This document shows positions 42,962-53,930 of a DNA stretch of 64,000 bases, piece after piece. The notes beneath the pieces were generated by a model, which worked only from the letters and a program-made list of their open reading frames with translations, ran no database searches and was not told the DNA's origin. The translations under genes and the position numbers were made by a program. Source of the stretch: Labilithrix sp. (lineage in GTDB: Bacteria; Myxococcota_A; Polyangia; Polyangiales; Polyangiaceae); the NCBI GenBank assembly GCA_019637155.1, contig JAHBWE010000005.1:372001-436000 (forward strand), read 5' to 3'. The stretch's first letter is position 1. Each line of letters opens with the position of its first letter.

Positions 42962-44845
42962 TCAGTCGTGGCCGTCGATGCGGGCCTGGAAGATGAAGTA
43001 CGGCGGCATGCACGCGCCCGTTCCTGCCGGCGCGCCGGGGACGTACGAGCAGACGTAGTCGTCGCGGCAGGGGATGTCCACGTTGCAGGCCTGGCGGAGC
43101 GCCAGCTTCGGTGGGCTCATGCACTTCTCGAAGGACTCGCGGCCGCGCGCCATGCACTCGTTGAAGCCGCTCGGCGGGGCCGCGCCGCAGATGACGCGGT
43201 CCTTCAGCTGCCCCATCCGGTTGCAGATGGCGAAGCACGCGCCGCCGGGGAAGCCGCCGGACGCGCCGCTGCAGGAGCCGCCCGGCGTGCCGCGCGCGCA
43301 GAGCGCGTCGCCCGGGTCGAGGTTCTGCACCTTGTCCTGGTTCGGGTTCGTCGACGTCGTGATCCGGTCCTTCTCGCACGCCTCGCCCGGCTTCGGCGCG
43401 CCGTCGGTCACGCAGACGCCGATCGTTCCCTGGCCGATCATGTCCGCGCACTTGAGGCCGGCCATGCAGCTCCAGTCGGCGAAGGACGGGTCCGCGCCGA
43501 GGCCGCAGCTCGCGCCCGCGAGGCCGTCGTTGGTCGCGTGCTCCGCGAACGGCCGCGCCTCTTCGAGCTTCGCCGCGTCGGCGCCGTTCGCGACCGCGCG
43601 CACGAGGCGCATGCGCCACGCGAGCTCCTCGTTGAAGTGCGGCGAGGTCCCGACCGCGAGGCGATTGAGCTTGCTGTTCGTGCCGCGGTCGTCCTCGTTG
43701 CCGAGGACGTGGAAGCCCGCCATCGCGCGGTTCTGGTGGCAGCCCTGGCAGGACTCCTGATCGAGCTTGCGCACGAGGCCGCGCGCGCTCTTCACGTGGG
43801 TGAGGTTCCCGTACGCGACGGTGCGGAGATCGCTCTCGTCGAGGAGCTGCGAAAACGGTTGGTTCACGAGGCGGGCGAAGCCGCGCGGGCCGTGGGAGTA
43901 GACCGTCTTCGCGGAGAGCTCGGCCGGCAGCGTCGCGGTGCCGTGGTCGATGCCGTAGACGTTGTCCTTCACCCACTTCACGAGCGCGGCGCGCTTCGCG
44001 GGATCGGCGGTGATGGCGGGGATGTCGGGCGTGTTGTCGAGCGGCTTCGCCGTCATGCCGCCGTCGGCCGTGCGCTCCCACACGTTCAGCATGTACTGCG
44101 CCTCGCCGCCCATGTCCTTGCGGACGGAGGAGGGCCAGCGCACCGCCTGGAGGTTCGTCTCGAGGGTCACGAACTCGTCGAGGCCGGAGAGCGGACCCTT
44201 CGCCGCCGCGTCCGCGAGCGTCGCGCCGCTGCCGCCGAGCGAGAGCCAGCGGTTCATGCTCGGCGCGCAGCCGGTCTCGCCGTCGCGCGGCAACTGCGAG
44301 TGCACGACCGCGACCGTCATCGGCATGCGCGACGTCGCGCCCTCGCGCGGATCGGCGTAGGCGAGGCGGTAGACGAACCGCGTCTCGCCGCATCCGCCGG
44401 AGGCCGCCGCGCGATCGATGCGGTTCGTCACCGCGACGAGCTCGAAGCGGCTGCGGCTCGAGCGGAGCCAGCGCCGATCGAAGAGGCGATGCGAGGCCGC
44501 CATCCCGACCTTGAGCTCGCGATCGTTGCGCTGGAGCTCGTCGAGGTTCGCGTCCATGGCGGCCGCGATCGACGACCATGCCTTGGTCGTCGCGAGCTTG
44601 TCCGCCGTCGCGTCGTCGGGCTGATCGAAGTGGTGGCCGAAGCCGAAGCCCATCTTCTCGAGCTGGCGGAGCGCCGCCGGCTCCGTGATCGCGGTCGCCG
44701 GCGCGCTGCTCGGATCGAGGCTCGAGACCGCCTGCTCGCCGAGGCCCGTGTCGTCCTCTTCGTCGTCGGTCGTGGCCGTCGTGCACGCGGCGGCGAGGGC
44801 GGCGCCGGCGAGCGCGAGACCGAGTCGGACGAAGGCGGGGCGCAT
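42962..44845 (-). CDS. Lipoprotein with one heme-binding motif
   Basis: 627 residues with a lipoprotein signal ([16 protein letters not shown], Cys21). An early segment [19 protein letters not shown] is followed by a large domain of unknown family. A single heme motif, [19 protein letters not shown], lies near residue 373, and the C-terminal 180 residues are very cysteine-rich and probably disulfide-bonded ([40 protein letters not shown]). It is likely an outer-membrane cytochrome-like or binding protein. The gap 44846-44974 upstream is less GC-rich than its surroundings and probably holds its promoter. Confidence 0.75.
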   Translation of the reverse strand: MRPAFVRLGLALAGAALAAACTTATTDDEEDDTGLGEQAVSSLDPSSAPATAITEPAALRQLEKMGFGFGHHFDQPDDATADKLATTKAWSSIAAAMDANLDELQRNDRELKVGMAASHRLFDRRWLRSSRSRFELVAVTNRIDRAAASGGCGETRFVYRLAYADPREGATSRMPMTVAVVHSQLPRDGETGCAPSMNRWLSLGGSGATLADAAAKGPLSGLDEFVTLETNLQAVRWPSSVRKDMGGEAQYMLNVWERTADGGMTAKPLDNTPDIPAITADPAKRAALVKWVKDNVYGIDHGTATLPAELSAKTVYSHGPRGFARLVNQPFSQLLDESDLRTVAYGNLTHVKSARGLVRKLDQESCQGCHQNRAMAGFHVLGNEDDRGTNSKLNRLAVGTSPHFNEELAWRMRLVRAVANGADAAKLEEARPFAEHATNDGLAGASCGLGADPSFADWSCMAGLKCADMIGQGTIGVCVTDGAPKPGEACEKDRITTSTNPNQDKVQNLDPGDALCARGTPGGSCSGASGGFPGGACFAICNRMGQLKDRVICGAAPPSGFNECMARGRESFEKCMSPPKLALRQACNVDIPCRDDYVCSYVPGAPAGTGACMPPYFIFQARIDGHD

Positions 44846-44974
44846 AAGGCTCTGTTCAGCACCGTGTGTGCCAGCAGCCTACACGTGGGTGTGATCCTGA
44901 ATTCAGTAGGGATTACAGGATATTGGCTCGCCCTGGGGGAACGCGGATGCTGGTGTCTCTGCAATCGAACAGGA

Positions 44975-46432
44975 TCACGGCTTAGCCGGCGTGATCTTCC
45001 GCTCGACGTGGGGGAAAGCCCACGCCGCCACGAGCGCCGCTGCCCCGAGCGCGCCCCAGATCCAGGTGATGTGGAGGAGGCCGCGCGAGAGGTCGCCCGC
45101 GATCGCGGCGAGCACCTCCGTCGCGACCGACTTGCGCTCCGGTCCGAGGATGCGCGCGACGAGCTCCGCGCCGCCGTGCGCGCGGGCCTCCGGCGTCGCG
45201 AGGAGCTGGCGCGCGAGGACGACGCCCATCACGCCGACGCCCACCGTGCCGCCGATGCTTCGGAAGAAGATCGTGCTCGCGGTCGCGACGCCGCGCTCCG
45301 AGAAGCTCACGCTCGTCTGCACCGCGATGACGAGCGCGGTGTTCGCGAAGCCCATCCCGACGCCGAACGCGATCCCGCCGAGGCGGAGCTCGCCCGCGGT
45401 CGCGCCGCGTCCGACCGTGACGACGAACATCACCGTCGACGCCGCGACGACGAACATGCCGAAGCGCACGAGCGTGCGGAAGCCGAGCCGCGCGAGGAGC
45501 CGCCCCGAGATCGCGCTCGCGATCGGCCAGCCCACCGCCATCGGCGCGATCGTGGCGCCGGCCTCCGTCGGCGAGGCGCCGAGCACCCCCTGCGCGTAGA
45601 GCGGGACGAACGTGACGATGCCGATCATCGCCGCGCCGGTGACGGCGGACAGCACGCCCGAGACCGCGAGCACGCGTTCGCGGAAGAGGCGCGGCGGGAG
45701 CATCGCCTCCTTCGCGCGCCGCTCCACGACGACGAACGCGACCGCGAGCGCGACGCTCGCGGGGAGGAGGACCCACGGCGCGACGCCCTCGACCCCGAGG
45801 AGCAGCGCGACGATCGCGAGCGAGAGCAAGACCGCGCCGGCGACGTCGAGGGCGTGGTCCTTCTTCGCGATCGACTCGTGCAGCGCGCCGGCGAGGAGCG
45901 CGGCGGAGAGGAGCCCGAACGGCACGTTGACGTAGAACACCCAGCGCCACGAGAGCGCCGCGACGATCACGCCGCCGAGGAGCGGGCCGGCGAGGCCGGC
46001 GATCCCCCAGACCGCGCCGAAGAGCCCCTGCATCTTCGCGCGCTCCTCGACGTCGAAGATGTCCCCGACGACGGTGATCGCGATCGGCTGGAGCCCGCCC
46101 GCGCCGAGCCCCTGCACCGCGCGGAAGGCGATGAGCGCGGTCATCGAGTGGGCCTGCCCGCTCGCCATCGAGCCGACGAGGAAGATCGCCATCGAGGCGA
46201 GGAGGACCGGCTTGCGGCCGTAGAGGTCGGCGAGCTTGCCGTGGATCGGCACCGTGACCGTCGACGTCAGCATGTAGGCCGAGAAGACCCATGCATAGTG
46301 CAAGGCGCCGCCGAGCTCGGCGACGACGGTCGGCATCGCGGTGGACACGACCGTCATCTCCATCGCCGCCATGAACAGCGCGAGCAGCAGCGCGACGACG
46401 GTGAGCGGGCGGTTCGTACGGCGAGCGGCCAT
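44975..46432 (-). CDS. MFS drug/proton antiporter of the DHA2 (EmrB/QacA) type
   Basis: ATG 46432 ([36 protein letters not shown]) is preferred over the in-frame start at 46465. 485 residues with 14 likely membrane segments. Motif A reads [12 protein letters not shown], motif C-like [14 protein letters not shown], and [22 protein letters not shown] and [14 protein letters not shown] are typical of the EmrB/QacA group. It should export a small toxic or native compound, with the substrate not predictable. It is divergent from the YhbH gene with 72 bp between. Confidence 0.93.
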   Translation of the reverse strand: MAARRTNRPLTVVALLLALFMAAMEMTVVSTAMPTVVAELGGALHYAWVFSAYMLTSTVTVPIHGKLADLYGRKPVLLASMAIFLVGSMASGQAHSMTALIAFRAVQGLGAGGLQPIAITVVGDIFDVEERAKMQGLFGAVWGIAGLAGPLLGGVIVAALSWRWVFYVNVPFGLLSAALLAGALHESIAKKDHALDVAGAVLLSLAIVALLLGVEGVAPWVLLPASVALAVAFVVVERRAKEAMLPPRLFRERVLAVSGVLSAVTGAAMIGIVTFVPLYAQGVLGASPTEAGATIAPMAVGWPIASAISGRLLARLGFRTLVRFGMFVVAASTVMFVVTVGRGATAGELRLGGIAFGVGMGFANTALVIAVQTSVSFSERGVATASTIFFRSIGGTVGVGVMGVVLARQLLATPEARAHGGAELVARILGPERKSVATEVLAAIAGDLSRGLLHITWIWGALGAAALVAAWAFPHVERKITPAKP

Positions 46433-46504
46433 TCGAGCGGGCAGCGCATGATAGCTTCGCTCCACGCCCCGGCGATGAGTGATACGCTTCGGTGGAAGGC
46501 CTCA

Positions 46505-47620
<1,116 letters not shown>

Positions 47621-47640
47621 GTCTGGCGCTTTTCCCGCGC

Positions 47641-48657
47641 GTGAAGCTCCTCTCCGTCGCGCTCGTCCTGCTCGCGTTCGCCGCGTGCGCGCCGGCGCGT
47701 CCGGCGGAGGTCGTGCTCGACTCGCACGACGCGGAGCCGCTGACGCCGGAGACCTCGCCGATCGGGCTCCGCCGCAGCCTCGTGGCGGACCAGTACTTCT
47801 GGCTCCGCGCGAAGGTCCTCGAGGGCGAGGCGCCGGCGCCGTTCGTCGACGCGCTCACCGCGATGCGCGAGCTGCGCGCGGACCTCGCCGCCGACCCCAC
47901 CGCCTGGGAGGACCTCGAGGTCCCGCTCGGCACCGTGCGCCGCGCGAGCGAGCTCACCACCGTGTACGGCGAGCTGCCGGTCACACGCGACGTCGGCGGA
48001 CGGCCGATGCAGCTCCGCGCGCGCGCGCTCCGCCTCTCCCGCGCGCTCGAGGCGACGGAGGGCGCGTACCGCGCGGGTCCGTTCCGCGAGCACGACGCGG
48101 AGATCCAGCGCGCGGCGAAGGACCTCGGCGCGCGGCTCCTGCCGCAGGTCGAGACGATCCTCCGCGCGATCGAGGCGGACATGGCGCTCCCCGGCGTGAC
48201 GCGGCCGATCGTCGTCACCCTCGTCGGCGACGCGCCGTACCCCGGCATCTTCGCCGCCGACGCGCGCGGTCGCGCGAGCGCGAGCTTCGTGCGGGTGCAC
48301 GGGCTCGAGGGCGCGGCGCTCTGCGAGACCGTCCTCCACGAGGCGATCCACTCGATCGACGAGCTCACCGTGCGGCTGCCGACGGCGATGAACGCGCTCC
48401 GCCGCGCGCTCGAGGCGAAGGGCATCGGCGACGACGACCCCAGCCTCGAGATGGCGGTGAACACGGTCACGTTCGCGGAGGCGGCGAGCCTCGTGCGGCG
48501 CTTCATCGATCCGAAGCATCGCCCGCTCGGCGAGAGCGGCTTCTACAACCTCTACCCGCCCGCGCGCGCGATCGTCGACGCGTGGGACAAGCACATCAAC
48601 GGCGCGCCGCTCGAAGAGACGATGGATACGATCGCAAAGGCCGTCGCCGCGTCCTGA
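47641..48657 (+). CDS. Lipoprotein with HEAIH zinc-metalloprotease-like motif
   Basis: GTG 47641, 20 bp after yhbH, starts a lipoprotein signal ([21 protein letters not shown]). 338 residues. The notable motif is [14 protein letters not shown] at about residue 225, an HExxH zinc site, followed by a helix and [19 protein letters not shown], where a distant Glu could be the third ligand. The rest is helical and Arg/Glu-rich. I do not recognise a named family. Its place between yhbH and spoVR suggests a role in the same stress or spore-envelope process. Confidence 0.78.
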   Translation: MKLLSVALVLLAFAACAPARPAEVVLDSHDAEPLTPETSPIGLRRSLVADQYFWLRAKVLEGEAPAPFVDALTAMRELRADLAADPTAWEDLEVPLGTVRRASELTTVYGELPVTRDVGGRPMQLRARALRLSRALEATEGAYRAGPFREHDAEIQRAAKDLGARLLPQVETILRAIEADMALPGVTRPIVVTLVGDAPYPGIFAADARGRASASFVRVHGLEGAALCETVLHEAIHSIDELTVRLPTAMNALRRALEAKGIGDDDPSLEMAVNTVTFAEAASLVRRFIDPKHRPLGESGFYNLYPPARAIVDAWDKHINGAPLEETMDTIAKAVAAS

Positions 48658-48679
48658 GTTTTTCCGATACGCTCCTCTC

Positions 48680-50242
48680 ATGAGCGAGTTCGCGCTGAAG
48701 ACGGCGCTCCCGCAGTATCTCGTCAAGGAGCAGGAACGCATCGCGAAGATCGCGGAGGGTGAAGGCCTCGACTTCTTCCCGACCGTCTTCGAGATCCTCA
48801 CCTACGACCAGATGAACGAGATCGCGGCGTACAGCGGCTTCCCGAACCGCTTCCCGCACTGGCGCTACGGCATGGAGTACGAGCGCCTCTCGAAGAGCTA
48901 CGAGTACGGCCTCTCGAAGATTTACGAGATGGTCATCAACAACAACCCTTCGTACGCGTACCTGCTCGAAGGCAACTCGCTCGTCGATCAGAAGATGGTC
49001 ATGGCCCACGTCTACGGGCACGTCGACTTCTTCAAGAACAACTTCACGTTCCGCGCGACGGACCTCGACACCGGCGGCCGCACGACCGATCCCGCGACGC
49101 GCCCGAAGGACTACGACCCGAACCGCCGCTGGATCGACAAGATGGCGAACCACGGCGCGCGCGTCCGCCGCCACGTCGCGCGCCTCGGCATCAACAAGGT
49201 CGAGGACTTCATCGACCAGTGCCTCTCGCTCGAGAACCTGATCGATCCGCACGCCGCCTTCCACGGCCGCCGCGCGCAGCGCGACCCGGACGAGGAGGAC
49301 AAGGCGACGGAGATCCCGCGCCTCAAGTCGAAGGACTACATGGAGTCCTTCATCAACCCGGAGGAGTTCCTCGAGGAGCAGCGCCAGAAGATCGAGGCCG
49401 AGAAGGAGCGCGAGAAGAAATTCCCCGCCCACCCCGAGCGCGACATCCTGAAGTTCCTCCTCGAGAACGCCCCCCTCGAGCGCTGGGAACGCGACATCCT
49501 CGAGATCATCCGCGAGGAGGCGCTGTACTTCGTCCCGCAGATGCAAACGAAGGTCATGAACGAAGGCTGGGCCTCGTACTGGCACTCGAAGCTGATGACG
49601 ACGAAGGGCATCCTCGATGCCTCCGAGATCATCGACTACGCCGAGAACAACGCCGGTGTCATGGGGACGAGCGGGGGGCGGCTCAACCCCTACAAGCTCG
49701 GGGTCGAGCTCTATCGCAACGTCGAGGAGCGGTGGGACAAGGGGCAGTTCGGCAAGGAGTGGGAGGAGTGTGACGACCTCGACGCGAAGAAGCACTGGAA
49801 CCTCCGCCTCGGGCTCGGGAAGAAGAAGATCTTCGAGGTGCGTGCGCTCTACAACGACGTCACGTTCATCGACGAGTTCCTCACGCCCGACTTCTGTCGC
49901 GAGCAGAAGCTCTTCTCGTTCGCGTACTCGAACCGCAACGAGCGCTTCGAGATCGAGTCGCGCGAGTTCAAGCAGGTGAAGGAGAAGCTCCTCTTCCAGC
50001 TCACGAACGCGGGCAACCCGTTCCTCTACGTCGAGGACGCGAACTACGACAACCGCGGCGAGCTCCTCATCCGCCACGACCACCAGGGCCTCGACCTCAA
50101 GGCCGACTACGCCCGCGAATGCATGAAGAGCCTCGTCCGCGTCTGGAAGCGGCCGGTGAACCTCCTCACCATCGTCGAGGGCAAGCAGGTCATGGTCCGC
50201 TACGACGGACGAGAGCACTCGACGCGGCACATGCGCCCCTGA
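48680..50242 (+). CDS. spoVR: SpoVR family protein
   Basis: 520 residues, the normal length. Hallmarks: [57 protein letters not shown] (a histidine-rich segment resembling a metal site), [15 protein letters not shown] and the C-terminal [13 protein letters not shown]. SpoVR is needed for spore cortex formation in Bacillus and is widespread outside spore-formers, where it works with YhbH and PrkA. In a myxobacterium it may serve myxospore development or stress survival; that part is inference. Confidence 0.95.
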   Translation: MSEFALKTALPQYLVKEQERIAKIAEGEGLDFFPTVFEILTYDQMNEIAAYSGFPNRFPHWRYGMEYERLSKSYEYGLSKIYEMVINNNPSYAYLLEGNSLVDQKMVMAHVYGHVDFFKNNFTFRATDLDTGGRTTDPATRPKDYDPNRRWIDKMANHGARVRRHVARLGINKVEDFIDQCLSLENLIDPHAAFHGRRAQRDPDEEDKATEIPRLKSKDYMESFINPEEFLEEQRQKIEAEKEREKKFPAHPERDILKFLLENAPLERWERDILEIIREEALYFVPQMQTKVMNEGWASYWHSKLMTTKGILDASEIIDYAENNAGVMGTSGGRLNPYKLGVELYRNVEERWDKGQFGKEWEECDDLDAKKHWNLRLGLGKKKIFEVRALYNDVTFIDEFLTPDFCREQKLFSFAYSNRNERFEIESREFKQVKEKLLFQLTNAGNPFLYVEDANYDNRGELLIRHDHQGLDLKADYARECMKSLVRVWKRPVNLLTIVEGKQVMVRYDGREHSTRHMRP

Positions 50243-50262
50243 CGACGCCGCGGGGGCTCGCG

Positions 50263-50673
50263 ATGCCGTTCGAACGCGACGAGTCGCACTGGCTGTTCAA
50301 GCTCTCGCCCGACGAGTGGATCCGCTCGGCGACGGGGGAGCTCCGGCGCGCGGAGGCGGCCTACGCGAAGAAGAACGCGCGCGCGGGGCTCGCCGGAGCG
50401 CGCCGCGCCGCGGGGATGGCGCTGAACGGCGCGCTCATCGTGCACCCGAACGACGGCTGGGGCCGCTCGTACATGGACCACCTCCTCGCGCTGAAGGCCG
50501 ACCCCACCGCGCCGGCGCGCGTGCGAGAGGCGGCGGCGACGCTCGTCGACACCCCGCTCCCCGGCGGCGAGCTCGTCGCCCTCCGCACGTCGAACGCGGA
50601 CGCCCGCGTCATCGAAGCGGCGCGCGACGTCGTCGCCCACGCCTACGCGGTCGTGATCAAAGGACAGGCATAG
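50263..50673 (+). CDS. Small helical protein behind spoVR
   Basis: 136 residues starting at ATG 50263, 20 bp after spoVR on the same strand. The N-terminus SHWLFKLSPDEWIRSATGEL and the repeated Ala/Arg-rich helices ELRRAEAAYAKKNARAG and ARRAAGMALNGALIV resemble a HEPN-like four-helix bundle. No catalytic RxxxxH motif of active HEPN nucleases is seen. Function unknown; co-transcription with spoVR is likely. Confidence 0.72.
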   Translation: MPFERDESHWLFKLSPDEWIRSATGELRRAEAAYAKKNARAGLAGARRAAGMALNGALIVHPNDGWGRSYMDHLLALKADPTAPARVREAAATLVDTPLPGGELVALRTSNADARVIEAARDVVAHAYAVVIKGQA

Positions 50674-50723
50674 GGATCGTGTTGGATGACCGAGCGCCAG
50701 TGCGTCGCCGTGTCCGGCGCTGG

Positions 50724-51503
50724 TCACGACCCCGCGGGGAACGTCAGATTCTCGAGGTGCGTGTTTGCGTACAAATTCGACGCACCGAAGGTCACCCTTT
50801 GGAACCGGTAGTCGTTCTGGCCGGATGGGATGATCCCATTCACGACGATCTTCCCCGACGAGTCGGTCACCCGTTCGTCTGAAGAACCGATGAAAGTGAA
50901 AAGGACTCGCTGCCCACCAAGCGGCTCGCCTGCACCGATGCCGCGCCGCAGCGTGACGACGAACTTGCCCTTGGCCTCCGCGATGCTACTGGGCGGGGAT
51001 CCCGGAGGGAGCGTGGAGGCGAGCGGGACGAGCTCGAGCTTCGTCGGCTGCTTTTGGATGTTGATGGGGCTCTCTCCCTGAGACGCGTTGGCCGTCGCGT
51101 CGCCATCGAAGCGGTAGCTCAAGCGAATAAAGGTCGGCTCTACTGTCCCAATGAGCTGAAAGTGCGACGTGAAGCTCGCGATGCCGACCTCGTTGCTCAC
51201 GACGGTCCCGAGGTCGAGGCGCTCCTCGCGCTGGGGGCCAAACCCATAAGTCACGGTCGCGTTCACCCTCTTGCCGGCGATCGTGGCACCTGCCGTGTTC
51301 GTCAGCCTGACGCGGACGCGGTCCGGGATCCCTCTGTAGTACGGTCCGGCCGAGGGGACCACGGTCAGCTTGGTCGCTTGGGCCAACGGCGGGGTCGCGG
51401 GCTTGACGGGCTGGGCTTTGGGCTGGGTGGGCTGCACCTGCTGGGCCCCCGCAGGTCCCGCGAGGAGGGCGACGACGGCGAACGACGACAGACGTAGGCT
51501 CAT
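50724..51503 (-). CDS. Exported protein of unknown function, lower-GC codons
   Basis: 259 residues with a cleavable signal peptide (LSSFAVVALLAGPAGAQ). A Gln/Pro-rich linker is followed by two beta-sandwich-like domains: LTVVPSAGPYYRGIPDRVRV and RVNATVTYGFGPQREERLDLG in the first, KFVVTLRRGIGAGEPLGG and RVLFTFIGSSDERVTDSSGK in the second. These resemble bacterial Ig-like or invasin-type folds. The gene uses noticeably more A and T at third positions than its neighbours, which may indicate recent acquisition. Confidence 0.72.
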   Translation of the reverse strand: MSLRLSSFAVVALLAGPAGAQQVQPTQPKAQPVKPATPPLAQATKLTVVPSAGPYYRGIPDRVRVRLTNTAGATIAGKRVNATVTYGFGPQREERLDLGTVVSNEVGIASFTSHFQLIGTVEPTFIRLSYRFDGDATANASQGESPINIQKQPTKLELVPLASTLPPGSPPSSIAEAKGKFVVTLRRGIGAGEPLGGQRVLFTFIGSSDERVTDSSGKIVVNGIIPSGQNDYRFQRVTFGASNLYANTHLENLTFPAGS

Positions 51504-51608
51504 GAGATCCTCCGGGCGGGTCCTCGCGCTCGCGACGCGGGCGCGGGAGATCTGCTCCGCAGCGTATTGGACGGGCTTGGCGGCAGCCTAGTCAAATCCC
51601 CGTGGACT

Positions 51609-51654
51609 GTAGCCTCACGAGGATCCTGAAGCCCGTAGCCTCACGAGGATCCTG
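51609..51654. repeat. 20-bp direct repeat
   Basis: GTAGCCTCACGAGGATCCTG occurs at 51609-51628 and 51635-51654 without change, separated by six bases, between two minus-strand genes. Each copy ends in the palindrome AGGATCCT. No function is apparent. Confidence 0.85.
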
Positions 51655-51659
51655 TGAGC

Positions 51660-52163
51660 TTAAAGCCGGCTGCGGACGCGGCCGGCCTTGGCGTAGCTCC
51701 AGCCCTGGCCCTGCGCGAACTGCGGGTCGGCGGCGCGGGCGGCGGCGCGCTTCTGGCTCTCCTCTTCGAGCTTGTCGGCGACGGAGATGCGCTCCTCCGG
51801 GTTCTTCTTCGACGTGCCCTTCGGGACGAGGCCGAGGTTCTCGGCGAGGTCCGAAGAGTCGACGACCGAGAGGCGGCCCTTCTTCGGGACCCACTTCGGG
51901 AGGTTCTCGTCCGGCGTCGTGCGGATCTTCGAGTGCGCGAGGTTGTTCGTCGCGAATACGGGGGCCGACGTCTCGAGCGGCTGCTCCGCCTGGACCGGCG
52001 CGGGAGCCTCCGCCTGCGCGGGCGCGACCTGCTGCACCGGCGCGACCTGCGCCGGCGCGGGGGCGGCTTGCGCGTGGGCCGCACCAGGGGCCATCAGCAT
52101 CATGGCGAGGGCACCGAGAGAGGCGGACGCGACGGCGATGGGGAGGTACTTGGAGAGGCTCAC
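51660..52163 (-). CDS. Small exported Ala/Pro/Gln-rich protein
   Basis: 167 residues. Signal peptide with likely cleavage after AHA (residues 1-31). Residues 32-68 are low-complexity Ala/Pro/Gln/Val. The remainder, about 70-167, is charged and contains RTTPDENLPKWVPKKGRLSV and DLAENLGLVPKGTSKKNPE. No cysteines are present. Family not recognised. It faces the TPR lipoprotein gene at 52308, with 144 bp between that probably holds both promoters. Confidence 0.68.
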   Translation of the reverse strand: MSLSKYLPIAVASASLGALAMMLMAPGAAHAQAAPAPAQVAPVQQVAPAQAEAPAPVQAEQPLETSAPVFATNNLAHSKIRTTPDENLPKWVPKKGRLSVVDSSDLAENLGLVPKGTSKKNPEERISVADKLEEESQKRAAARAADPQFAQGQGWSYAKAGRVRSRL

Positions 52164-52307
52164 GCTCGGGGTAGCTGCAACCGCGGTGCCGCGTGGAGGG
52201 CCGCAAAAATCCGCGAGATTTGCGTCTCAAACCGGTACCAATGCGCCATTCATGATCCAGTGGAGGAAGTACCCAGGCTGCTCCCGGCCGGTCTAAGCTT
52301 CTTCGCG

Positions 52308-53450
52308 ATGAGACGCGCGGTCGTCGTACTCGCCGGGGTCCTGATCGCGTGCAAGGAGCCGGAGGCGCCGCCGGCCACGCCCGTCGCCGCCGTTCCGGCG
52401 CAGCCTCCTCCACCGTCGGTCACCGCGCCCGCGCCCGTCGCCACGCCTCCACCGCCGCCGCCGGTCGAGACGTTCCCGCCGCCGAAGCCGACGACGATCC
52501 CGCTCGGCAAGACCGGCGACCCGAGCCTCGACGCGACGCTCTCCGAAGGCGACAAGGCGTTCGAGACCGGCGACCTCGCGAAGGCGCTCGCCCAGTACGA
52601 GGCGGCGAAGAAGGCGGCGCCGAAGCGCGCGGCGCCGCTCGTCGGCATCGCGCGCGTGAAGGTCGCGAAGGCGAGCCCGAGCCTCGCGTACGCGGCGGCG
52701 GAGAAGAACGCGGACGTCGCGGCGGCGGCGAAGGACCTGAAGCGCGCGGCGGAGATGGAGCCCAACTTCGGCGCCGCGCACGTCGAGCACGGGCGCGCGC
52801 TCCTCCTCCTCGGTGACGGCCCCGGCGCGGAGGTCGCGCTCCGAAAAGGAGTGAAGCTCCTCGAGGCCGACGCGGAGGCGCACTCGGCGCTCGGCGTCGC
52901 GCTCCTCGCGAACGGGAAGTCGGAGGACGCGGTCGTCGAGCTCACGAAGGCGAAGGAGCTCGATCCCGGGAGCTCCGCGCGGCGCGGCAACCTCGGCACC
53001 GTCCTCTTCATGCGCGGTCGCGTGCAGGAGGCGATCAAGGAGTACGAGGCGGAGACGAAGATCGATCCCAACGACGCGCACGCGCGCTCGGACCTCGGCA
53101 CCGCGTACCTCGCGTCGAACGACTTCCAGCGCGCGGTGCCGGAGCTGCGGCGCGCGATCGAGCTCGATCCGAAGCGCGCCACGTTCCGCTCGAACCTCGG
53201 CTACGCGCTCCAGCTGCAAGGGAAGACGAGCGAGGCGATCGCCGAGTACCGAGAGGCGCTCAAGCTCGATCCGAAGCTCGCGAGCGCGTGGATCAACCTC
53301 GCGACCGCGCTCGCGCGCGATCCGAAGACGCGCGGCGAAGCCCGCGCCGCGCTCGAGAAGGCGCGCGCGATCGACCCCGCCGATCCGCGGGTGAAGGCGA
53401 ACCTCGAAGAGCTCGACGCGCTCGAGAAGGGCGGCGCGACCTCGAAATAA
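52308..53450 (+). CDS. TPR lipoprotein with proline-rich linker
   Basis: 380 residues. ATG 52308 begins a lipoprotein signal (RRAVVVLAGVLIACKE). Residues 20-70 are a Pro/Ala/Val linker that could span peptidoglycan. From about 80 to 375 there are eight or so tetratricopeptide repeats, for example AHSALGVALLANGKSEDAVV, ARRGNLGTVLFMRGRVQEAI and FRSNLGYALQLQGKTSEAIA. It should act as a protein-binding scaffold in the periplasm. Confidence 0.85.
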   Translation: MRRAVVVLAGVLIACKEPEAPPATPVAAVPAQPPPPSVTAPAPVATPPPPPPVETFPPPKPTTIPLGKTGDPSLDATLSEGDKAFETGDLAKALAQYEAAKKAAPKRAAPLVGIARVKVAKASPSLAYAAAEKNADVAAAAKDLKRAAEMEPNFGAAHVEHGRALLLLGDGPGAEVALRKGVKLLEADAEAHSALGVALLANGKSEDAVVELTKAKELDPGSSARRGNLGTVLFMRGRVQEAIKEYEAETKIDPNDAHARSDLGTAYLASNDFQRAVPELRRAIELDPKRATFRSNLGYALQLQGKTSEAIAEYREALKLDPKLASAWINLATALARDPKTRGEARAALEKARAIDPADPRVKANLEELDALEKGGATSK

Positions 53451-53512
53451 CGACCGGTTTCAACCAGTTTTTCGGGGCCCGACGAGCGCCCCGGAAGATT
53501 GCAGTTTCCAAG

Positions 53513-53542
53513 TTGACGGCGAGAATCGACCTCACATATGGT
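53513..53542 (+). promoter_or_regulatory. Sigma70-type promoter of the cold-shock gene
   Basis: TTGACG (53513-53518), 18-bp spacer, TATGGT (53537-53542). The transcript would begin near 53549 and have a leader of about 92 nt. Confidence 0.7.
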
Positions 53543-53566
53543 CGCGCCGTCCTGAAGCGATTCAAG

Positions 53567-53612
53567 GCAGTACCTGAAGCAGTAGCAGTAGCAGCACCCG
53601 CAGTAGCAGTAC
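53567..53612 (+). repeat. GCAGTA repeats in the cold-shock mRNA leader
   Basis: The hexamer GCAGTA and close variants recur about five times in the leader upstream of the GGAGG ribosome site (53629-53633). The region is less GC-rich than normal here. It may keep the leader unfolded or bind a cold-shock protein. Confidence 0.6.
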
Positions 53613-53640
53613 CGGTAACAGTGGAAGTGGAGGCATCACG

Positions 53641-53862
53641 ATGGCAGTGGGCAAGGTGAAGTGGTTCAACGACGAGAAGGGCTGGGGGTTCATCAAGCAG
53701 GACAGCGGCCCCGATGTCTTCGTTCACTACTCGCAGATCTCCGGTGACGGCCGCCGTCGCCTCTTCGAGGACGAGACCGTCGAGTTCGAGATCAAGGAGG
53801 GGCCGAAGGGCCTCCAGGCGATCAACGTGCTCCGCCAGGGTGGCGCGCCCGCGATGGGCTGA
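53641..53862 (+). CDS. Cold-shock domain protein
   Basis: 73 residues. A CspA-type OB-fold that binds single-stranded RNA or DNA and melts mRNA structure. Both RNA-binding motifs are intact: KGWGFI (RNP1) and VFVHYS (RNP2). The start MAVGKVKWFNDEKGWGFIKQ is canonical. GGAGG stands seven bases before the ATG. It has its own promoter and terminator, so it is monocistronic. The serial number among the family cannot be assigned. Confidence 0.97.
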   Translation: MAVGKVKWFNDEKGWGFIKQDSGPDVFVHYSQISGDGRRRLFEDETVEFEIKEGPKGLQAINVLRQGGAPAMG

Positions 53863-53891
53863 TCGCGCTCGCTAGCTCATCCACCCGAACC

Positions 53892-53926
53892 GAAGCGCCT
53901 GCCTCCCTCGCGGAAGCAGGCGCTTC
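53892..53926 (+). terminator. Intrinsic-type terminator of the cold-shock gene
   Basis: GAAGCGCCTGC (53892-53902) pairs perfectly with GCAGGCGCTTC (53916-53926), an 11-bp stem with a 13-nt loop, followed by TGGTTT. It lies between the convergent cold-shock and phosphoesterase genes. Confidence 0.8.
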
Positions 53927-53930
53927 TGGT

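Noticed and set aside
53484-53505. CGGGGC...GCCCCG hairpin after the TPR lipoprotein as a terminator
   Set aside because: The T-run lies before the stem on the plus strand, not after it, so it does not look like an intrinsic terminator in either direction.
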